A stretch of 64,000 bases of DNA from assembly GCA_964017155.1 (NCBI GenBank), contig OZ024857.1, positions 34,059,042-34,123,041 of the forward strand, read 5' to 3'. The position numbers and the translations under genes were made by a program. Within the stretch, counting starts at the first letter, position 1. Every line of letters begins with the position of its first letter. Shown in pieces: positions 55,753 to 64,000 of this stretch. The notes under the pieces were generated by a model. That model was not told the origin of the DNA and did not search any database. It saw nothing but the letters and a program-made list of their open reading frames with translations. This stretch comes from Oasisia sp. SBJ-2009 (lineage: Eukaryota; Annelida; Polychaeta; Sabellida; Siboglinidae).

Positions 55753-57967
55753 TCAACCTAATCTCCCCACTTCACCCAACATCCCCACTTCACCCAACCT
55801 CCCCACATCACCCAACCTCCCCACTCCACCCAACCTCCCCAAATCACCCAACCTCCCCACTCCACTCAATCTCCCCACTCCACCCAACCTCCTCACTCCA
55901 CCCAACCTCCCCACTTCACCCAACCTCCCCAGAGCACCCAACCTCCCCACTCCACCGAACCTCCCCACTCCACCCAACCTCCCCTCTCCACCCAACCTCC
56001 CCACTTAACCCAACCTCCCCACTCCACGCAACCTCCCCACCCCGCCCAAACTCCCCTCTCCACCCAACCTCCCCACTTCACCCAACCTCCGCACTACACC
56101 CAACTTCCGCACTCCACCCAACTTCCGCACTCCACCCAACCTCCGCACTCCACACAACTTCCCCACTTCACCCAACCTCCCCACATCACCCAACATCCCC
56201 ACTTCACCCAACCTCCCCACATCACCCAACCTCCCCACATCACCCAACCTCCCCACTCCACCCAACCTCCCCAAATCACCCAACCTCCCCACTCCACTCA
56301 ATCTCCCCACTCCACCCAACCTCCTCACTCCACCCAACCTCCCCACTTCACCCAACCTCCCCAGAGCACCCAACCTCCCCACTCCACCGAACCTCCCCAC
56401 TCCTCCCAACCTCCCCTCTCCACCCAACCTCCCCACTTAACCCAACCTCCCCACTTCACCCAACATCCCCACTTCACCCAACCTCCCCACATCACCCAAC
56501 CTCCCCACTCCACCCAACCTCCCCAAATCACCCAACCTCCCCACTCCACTCAATCTCCCCACTCCACCCAACCTCCTCACTCCACCCAACCTCCCCACTT
56601 CACCCAACCTCCCCAGAGCACCCAACCTCCCCACTTCACCCAACCTCCCCAGAGCACCCAACCTCCCCACTCCACCGAACCTCCCCACTCCTCCCAACCT
56701 CCCCTCTCCACCCAACCTCCCCACTTAACCCAACTTCCCCACTCCACGCAACCTCCCCACCCCGCCCAAACTCCCCTCTCCACCCAACCTCCCCACTTCA
56801 CCCAACCTCCCCACTTCACCCAACCTCCCCATTTCACCCAACCTCCCCACATCACCCAACCTCCCCACTACACCCAACCTCCCCAAATCACCCAACGTCC
56901 CCACTCCACTCAAATTCCCCATTCCACCCATCCTCCTCACTCCACCCAACCTCCCCACTCCACCCAACCTCCCCACTCCACCCAACCTCCCAACTCCACC
57001 CAACCTCCCCACTTCACCAAACCTCTGCATTCCAACCAACCTCCGCACGCCACCCAACCTCCGCACTCGAACCAACTTCCGCACTCCACCCAACATCCGC
57101 ACTCCACCCATCTTCCGCACTCCACCCAACTTCCGCACTCCACCCAACTTCCGCACTCCAATCCAACCTCCGCACTCCACCCAACCTCCGTCCTCCACCG
57201 AACCTCCGCCCTCCACTAAACCTCCCCACTCCACCCAACTTCCCCACTTCACCCAACCTCCCCACTCCACCCAACCTCCTCACTCCACCCAACCTCCCCA
57301 CTCCATCCAACATCCCCAGAGCACCCAACCTCCCTACTCCACGCAACCTCCCCACTTCACCCAACCTCCCCACTCCACCCAACCTCCCCACTCCACCCAA
57401 CCTCCCCACCCCGCCCAAACTCCCCTCTCCACCCAACCTCCCCACTACACCCAACCTCCCCACTTCACCCAACCTCCTCACTCCACCCAATCTCCCCACT
57501 TCACCCAACCTCCCCACTTCACCCAACCTCCGCACTCCACCCAACTTACGCACTCCACCCAACCTCCCCGCTTCACCCAACCTCCCCACTCCACACAACT
57601 TCCCCACTTCACACAACCTCCCCACTCAACCCAACCTCCCCACTTCACCCAACCTCCCCATTTCACCCAACCTCCCCACATCACCCAACCTCCCCACTCC
57701 ACCCAACCTCCCCAAATCACCCAACGTCCCCATTCCACTCAAATTCCCCATTCCACCCATCCTCCTCACTCCACCCAACCTCCCCACTCCACCCAACCTC
57801 CCCACTCCACCCAACCTCCCCACATCACCCAACCTCTCTACTTCGCCCAACCTCCCCACTCCACCCAACCTCCGCACTCCACCCAAAGTTCGCACTCAAC
57901 CCAACCTCCACACTTCACCCAACCTCCCAACTCCACCCAACCTCCCCTCTCCACCCAACCTCCCCAC
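55753..57967. repeat. 2,413-bp HOR, copy 2 (shortened)
   Basis: Follows copy 1 at 2,413 bp. The offset drops to 2,377 after 54,560/56,937 and to 2,359 by 55,119/57,478, as two-monomer and one-monomer losses accumulate. It ends near 57,968, where the sequence returns to the 2,209-type family. Confidence 0.78.
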
Positions 57968-60117
57968 TTAACCCAACCTCCCCACTCCACGCAACCTCCC
58001 CACCCCGCCCAAACTCCCCTCTCCACCCAACCTCCCCACTTCACCCAACCTCCCCACTTCACGCAACCTCCGCACTCCACACAACTTCCGCACTCCACCC
58101 AACCTCCCCACTCCACCCAACTTCCCCACTTCACCCAACCTCCCCACTCCACCCAACCTCCTCACTCCACCCAACCTCCCCACTTCACCCAACATCCCCA
58201 GAGCATCCAACCTCCCCACACCACGCAACCTCCCCACTCCACCCAACCTCCCCACCCCGCCCAAACTCCCCTCTCCACCCAACCTCCCCACTTCACCCAA
58301 CCTCCCCACATCACCGAAACTCCCCACTCTCCCCACTTCACCCAACCTCCCCAGTCCACCCAACCTCCCCACTTCACCCAACCTTCGCACTTCATCCAAC
58401 CTCCGCACTCCACCCAACCTCCGCACTCCACCCAACTTCCGCACTCCACCCAACCTCCGCACTCCACACAACTTCCCCACTTCATACAACCTCCCCACTC
58501 AACCCAACCTCCCCACTTCACCCAACATCCCCACTTCACCCAAACTCCCCACATCACCCAACCTCCCCACTCCACCCAACCTCCCCAAATCACCCAACCT
58601 CCCCACTCCACTCAATCTCCCCACTCCACCCAACCTCCTCACTCCACCCAACCTCCCCACTTCACCCAACCTCCCCAGAGCACCCAACCTCCCCACTCCA
58701 CCGAACCTCCCCACTCCACACAACCTCCCCTCTCCACCCAACCTCCCCAATTAACCCAACCTCCCCTCTCCACGCAACCTCCCCACCCCGCCCAAACTCC
58801 CCTCTCCACCCAACCTCCCCACTTCATCCAACCTCCCCACTTCACCCAACCTCCGCACTCCACACAACTTCCCCACTTCACACAACCTCCCCACTCAACC
58901 CAACCTCCCCACTTCACCCAACCTCCCCATTTCACCCAACCTCCCCACATCACCCAACCTCCCCACTCCACCCAACCTCCCCAAATCACCCAACGTCCCC
59001 ATTCCACTGAAATTCCCCTTTCCACCCATCCTCCTCACTCCACCCAACCTCCCCACTCCACCCAACCTCCCCACTCCACCCAACCTCCCCACATCACCCA
59101 ACCTCCCTACTTCGCCCAACCTCCCCACTCCACCCAACCTCCGCACTCCACCCAAAGTTCGCACTCAACCCAACCTCCACACTTCACCCAACCTCCCAAC
59201 TCCACCCAACCTCCCCACTTCACCAAACCTCCGCATTCCAACCAACCAATCTCCCCACTCCACCCAACCTCCTCACTCCACCCAACCTCCCCACTTCACC
59301 CAACCTCCCCAGAGCACCCAACCTCCCCACTCCACCGAACCTCCCCACTCCACACAACCTCCCCTCTCCACACGACCTCCCCACTTAACCCAACCTCCCC
59401 ACTCCACGCAACCTCCCCACCCCGCCCAAACTCCCCTCTCCACCCAACCTCCCCACTTCACCCAACCTCCCCACTTCACCCAACCTCCGCACTCCACACA
59501 ACTTCCCCACTTCACACAACCTCCCCACTCAACCCAACCTCCCCACTCCACCCAACCTCCCCAAATCAACCAACGTCCCCACTCCACTCAAATTACCCAT
59601 TCCACCCATCCTCCTCACTCCACCCAACCTCCCCACTCCACCCAACCTCCCCACTCCACCCAACCTCCCCACATCACCCAACCTCCCTACTTCGCCCAAC
59701 CTCCCCACTCCACCCAACCTCCGCACTCCACCCAAAGTTCGCACTCAACCCAACCTCCACACTTCACCCAACCTCCCAACTCCACCCAACCTCCCCACTT
59801 CACCAAACCTCCGCACTCGAACCAACTTCCGCACTCCACCCAACCTTCGCACTCCACCCAACTTCCGCACTCCACCCAACTTCCGCACTCCACCCAACTT
59901 CCGCACTCCATCCAACCTCCACACTCCACCCAACCTCCCCACTCCACCGAACCTCCCCACTCCACCCAACCTCCCCTCTCCACCCAACCTCCCCACTTAA
60001 CCCAATCTCCCCACTCCACGCAACCTCCCCACCCCGCCCAAACTCCCCTCTCCACCCAACCTCCCCACTTCACCCAACCTCCCCACTTCACCCAACCTCC
60101 GCACTCCACACAACTTC
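57968..60117. repeat. 2,209-type block between the two 2,413-bp pairs
   Basis: Resembles 50,222-53,280 and 43,113-45,321: 27-bp monomer at 58313, aatta monomer near 58,750, aaagttcgcactca monomer near 59,157 and +4 joint at 59240. Private changes include cactgaaattcccctttcc near 59,006, ccacacgacc near 59,369, aatcaaccaacg near 59,570 and caaattacccattcc near 59,590. Confidence 0.78.
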
Positions 60118-63100
60118 CGCACTCCACCCAACCTCCGCACTCCACACAACTTCCCCACTTCATACAACCTCCCCACTCAACCTAATCTCCCCACTTCACC
60201 CAACATCCCCACTTCACCCAACCTCCCCACATCACCCAACCTCCCCACTCCACCCAACCTCCCCAAATCACCCAACCTCCCCACTCCACTCAATCTCCCC
60301 ACTCCACCCAACCTCCTCACTCCACCCAACCTCCCCACTTCACCCAACCTCCCCAGAGCACCCAACCTCCCCACTCCACCGAACCTCCCCACTCCACCCA
60401 ACCTCCCCTCTCCACCCAACCTCCCCACTTAACCCAACCTCCCCACTCCACGCAACCTCCCCACCCCGCCCAAACTCCCCTCTCCACCCAACCTCCCCAC
60501 TTCACCCAACCTCCGCACTACACCCAACTTCCGCACTCCACCCAACTTCCGCACTCCACCCAACCTCCGCACTCCACACAACTTCCCCACTTCACCCAAC
60601 CTCCCCACTTCACCCAACATCCCCACTTCACCCAACCTCCCCACATCACCCAACCTCCCCACATCACCCAACCTCCCCACTCCACCCAACCTCCCCAAAT
60701 CACCCAACCTCCACACTCCACTCAATCTCCCCACTCCACCCAACCTCCTCACTCCACCCAACCTCCCCACTTCACCCAACCTCCCCAGAGCACCCAACCT
60801 CCCCACTCCACCGAACCTCCCCACTCCTCCCAACCTCCCCTCTCCACCCAACCTCCCCACTTAACCCAACCTCCCCACTTCACCCAACATCCCCACTTCA
60901 CCCAACCTCCCCACATCACCCAACCTCCCCACTCCACCCAACCTCCCCAAATCACCCAACCTCCCCACTCCACTCAATCTCCCCACTCCACCCAACCTCC
61001 TCACTCCACCCAACCTCCCCACTTCACCCAACCTCCCCAGAGCACCCAACCTCCCCACTCCACCGAACCTCCCCACTCCTCCCAACCTCCCCTCTCCACC
61101 CAACCTCCCCACTTAACCCAACTTCCCCACTCCACGCAACCTCCCCACCCCGCCCAAACTCCCCTCTCCACCCAACCTCCCCACTTCACCCAACCTCCCC
61201 ACTTCACCCAACCTCCGCACTCCACACAACTTCCCCACTTCACACAACCTCCCCACTCAACCCAACCTCCCCACTTCACCCAACCTCCCCATTTCACCCA
61301 ACCTCCCCACATCACCCAACCTCCCCACTACACCCAACCTCCCCAAATCACCCAACGTCCCCACTCCACTCAAATTCCCCATTCCACCCATCCTCCTCAC
61401 TCCACCCAACCTCCCCACTCCACCCAACCTCCCCACTCCACCCAACCTCCCAACTCCACCCAACCTCCCCACTTCACCAAACCTCTGCATTCCAACCAAC
61501 CTCCGCACGCCACCCAACCTCCGCACTCGAACCAACTTCCGCACTCCACCCAACCTCCGCACTCCACCCATCTTCCGCACTCCACCCAACTTCCACACTC
61601 CACCCAACTTCCGCACTCCAATCCAACCTCCGCACTCCACCCAACCTCCGTCCTCCACCCCACCTCCGCCCTCCACTAAACCTCCCCACTCCACCCAACT
61701 TCCCCACTTCACCCAACCTGCCCAGTCCACCCAACCTCCTCACTCCACCCAACCTCCCCACTCCACCCAACATCCCCAGAGCACCCAACCTCCCCACTCC
61801 ACGCAACCTCCCCACTTCACCCAACCTCCCCACTTCACCCAACCTCCCCACTCCACCCAACCTCCCCACTCCACCCAACCTCCCCACCCCGCCCAAACTC
61901 CCCTCTCCACCCAACCTCCCCACTACACGCAACCTCCCCACTTCACCCAACCTCCTCACTCCACCCAATCTCCCCACTTCACCCAACCTCCCCACTTCAC
62001 CCAACCTCCGCACTCCACCCAACTTACGCACTCCACCCAACCTCCCCGCTTCACCCAACCTCCCCACTCCACACAACTTCCCCACTTCACACAACCTCCC
62101 CACTCAACCCAACCTCCCCACTTCACCCAACCTCCCCATTTCACCCAACCTCCCCACATCACCCAACCTCCCCACTCCACCCAACCTCCCCAAATCACCC
62201 AACGTCCCCATTCCATTCAAATTCCCCATTCCACCCATCCTCCTCACTCCACCCAACCTCCCCACTCCACCCAACCTCCCCACTCCACCCAACCTCCCCA
62301 CATCACCCAACCTCTCTACTTCGCCCAACCTCCCCACTCCACCCAACCTCCGCACTCCACCCAAAGTTCGCACTCAACCCAACCTCCACACTTCACCCAA
62401 CCTCCCAACTCCACCCAACCTCCCCTCTCCACCCAACCTCCCCACTTAACCCAACCTCCCCACTCCACGCAACCTCCCCACCCCGCCCAAACTCCCCTCT
62501 CCACCCAACCTCCCCACTTCACCCAACCTCCCCACTTCACGCAACCTCCGCACTCCACACAACTTCCCCACTTCATACAACCTCCCCACTCAACCTAATC
62601 TCCCCACTTCACCCAACATCCCCACTTCACCCAACCTCCCCACATCACCCAACCTCCCCACTCCACCCAACCTCCCCAAATCACCCAACCTCCCCACTCC
62701 ACTCAATCTCCCCACTCCACCCAACCTCCTCACTCCACCCAACCTCCCCACTTCACCCAACCTCCCCAGAGCACCCAACCTCCCCACTCCACCGAACCTC
62801 CCCACTCCACCCAACCTCCCCTCTCCACCCAACCTCCCCACTTAACCCAACCTCCCCACTCCACGCAACCTCCCCACCCCGCCCAAACTCCCCTCTCCAC
62901 CCAACCTCCCCACTTCACCCAACCTCCGCACTACACCCAACTTCCGCACTCCACCCAACTTCCGCACTCCACCCAACCTCCGCACTCCACACAACTTCCC
63001 CACTTCACCCAACCTCCCCACATCACCCAACATCCCCACTTCACCCAACCTCCCCACATCACCCAACCTCCCCACATCACCCAACCTCCCCACTCCACCC

Positions 63101-64000
63101 AACCTCCCCAAATCACCCAACCTCCCCACTCCACTCAATCTCCCCACTCCACCCAACCTCCTCACTCCACCCAACCTCCCCACTTCACCCAACCTCCCCA
63201 GAGCACCCAACCTCCCCACTCCACCGAACCTCCCCACTCCTCCCAACCTCCCCTCTCCACCCAACCTCCCCACTTAACCCAACCTCCCCACTTCACCCAA
63301 CATCCCCACTTCACCCAACCTCCCCACATCACCCAACCTCCCCACTCCACCCAACCTCCCCAAATCACCCAACCTCCCCACTCCACTCAATCTCCCCACT
63401 CCACCCAACCTCCTCACTCCACCCAACCTCCCCACTTCACCCAACCTCCCCAGAGCACCCAACCTCCCCACTTCACCCAACCTCCCCAGAGCACCCAACC
63501 TCCCCACTCCACCGAACCTCCCCACTCCTCCCAACCTCCCCTCTCCACCCAACCTCCCCACTTAACCCAACTTCCCCACTCCACGCAACCTCCCCACCCC
63601 GCCCAAACTCCCCTCTCCACCCAACCTCCCCACTTCACCCAACCTCCCCACTTCACCCAACCTCCCCATTTCACCCAACCTCCCCACATCACCCAACCTC
63701 CCCACTACACCCAACCTCCCCAAATCACCCAACGTCCCCACTCCACTCAAATTCCCCATTCCACCCATCCTCCTCACTCCACCCAACCTCCCCACTCCAC
63801 CCAACCTCCCCACTCCACCCAACCTCCCAACTCCACCCAACCTCCCCACTTCACCAAACCTCTGCATTCCAACCAACCTCCGCACGCCACCCAACCTCCG
63901 CACTCGAACCAACTTCCGCACTCCACCCAACATCCGCACTCCACCCATCTTCCGCACTCCACCCAACTTCCGCACTCCACCCAACTTCCGCACTCCAATC
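60118..64000. repeat. 6,837-bp offset duplication, right copy (cut by window end)
   Basis: Mirrors 53,281-57,163 base for base except for scattered substitutions, such as ccccacctccgcc near 61,657 where the left copy has ccacccaacctccgcc. The window ends inside the second 19-bp monomer, so the duplicated segment is longer than the 3,883 bp seen. Confidence 0.86.

Larger units (their letters stand above)
53281..57163. repeat. 6,837-bp offset duplication, left copy
   Basis: Matches 60,118-64,000 at a constant offset of 6,837 bp. Shared rare marks are caacctaatctcc (53,341 and 60,178), cctctgcattcc (54,645 and 61,482), the 19-bp monomer at 54783 (61620) and cctgcccagtcc (54,881 and 61,718). The offset 6,837 equals 18 x 379 plus 15, from one half-monomer, one +4 joint and two +1 monomers. 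Few differences are visible, for example acaca against accca near 53,558/60,395. Confidence 0.87.
1..64000. repeat. 18-bp G-poor/C-rich megasatellite array (whole window)
   Basis: From position 1 the sequence divides into successive 18-mers of the form acccaacctccccactcc, with the last four bases most often ctcc, cttc or catc, and this continues to base 64,000. Recurring variants include monomers ending agagc, aaatc, aatta or actca; monomers starting accg, acac, acgc or gccc; ccgcactcc (C to G at monomer position 12); and acttcc in place of acctcc. The + strand is about two-thirds C and nearly lacks G, so the strand asymmetry is extreme. No unique sequence, poly(A), inverted repeat, target-site duplication or RNA-gene-like segment interrupts it. 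Array size, monomer length and nested higher-order structure point to a eukaryotic minisatellite or satellite. Function and species are unknown. Both array edges lie outside the window. Confidence 0.97.

Noticed and set aside
1..64000. CRISPR array
   Set aside because: The repeats are head to tail with no unique spacers, and no cas-like genes are present.
1..64000. Telomeric repeat array
   Set aside because: The minus strand has local GGGTTAAG or GGTTGGG, but the period is 18 bp and does not match the TTAGGG, TTTAGGG or TTAGG families. A subtelomeric position remains possible but unproven.
1..64000. Transposon, LTR or retroviral origin of the duplications
   Set aside because: No terminal repeats, target-site duplications, poly(A) tails or recognisable protein fragments. 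Duplicated blocks are repeat sequence throughout and differ in length by whole monomers, which fits unequal exchange or slippage.
1..64000. tRNA, rRNA or other structured RNA genes
   Set aside because: Almost no G on the plus strand means stable stems cannot form in that RNA. The minus-strand RNA has too little C for helices. No tRNA or rRNA motif was seen.
1..64000. Thrombin-aptamer-like GGTTGG elements on the minus strand
   Set aside because: GGTTGG occurs in most monomers, but the full two-tetrad aptamer spacing (GGTTGG, TGT, GGTTGG) is not reproduced. The resemblance is a consequence of base composition.

Overview
The whole 64,000-base window is one uninterrupted tandem-repeat array. The basic monomer is 18 bp, acccaacctccccactcc on the + strand (A4 C12 T2, no G), seen in a few dozen recurring point variants. 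No flanking unique sequence, gene, RNA gene, transposon or terminator is visible, and the array runs off both ends. This is a GC-rich minisatellite/satellite of megasatellite size. It is almost certainly from a eukaryotic nuclear genome, for instance a subtelomeric or heterochromatic block, because prokaryotes and organelles do not normally carry arrays like this. I cannot name the species from the sequence. All long minus-strand reading frames are by-products of a monomer whose length is a multiple of three and which lacks stop codons in some frames. They are not genes.

The array has a clear hierarchy. (1) 18-bp monomers. (2) A recurrent 22-monomer cassette (396 bp), itself a 14-monomer part (252 bp) plus an 8-monomer part (144 bp). 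(3) Higher-order repeats (HORs) of about 0.9-7 kb built from these cassettes. The left third (1,114-10,104) is dominated by an 891-bp HOR nested in a 2.6-kb HOR, in three full copies and one partial. The stretch 10.1-20 kb is a mosaic. The stretch 19.6-53 kb is built from nested tandem duplications with periods 2,209, 4,216, 2,925, 2,938 and 4,171 bp. A 21,287-bp offset relates 19.6-25 kb to 40.9-46.3 kb. The right end (53.3-64 kb) holds a 2,413-bp HOR and a 6,837-bp offset duplication whose second copy is cut by the window end.

The 18-bp register is almost never broken. I found four kinds of break: a 9-bp half-monomer (20 sites), a +4-bp chimeric monomer (10 sites), +1-bp monomers (5 sites, the last cut by the window end) and -1-bp monomers (2 sites). 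Every long-range offset I checked equals 18n plus the breaks lying between the two positions. These marks therefore work as lineage tags for reconstructing how the array grew. The minus strand is very G-rich with regularly spaced G3/G4 runs, so canonical G-quadruplex motifs are possible throughout. The main base variant at monomer position 12 (C to G) both breaks the G4 run and creates a CpG. I saw no sign of a protein-coding or defence system here; the interest lies in repeat architecture, DNA structure and array evolution.
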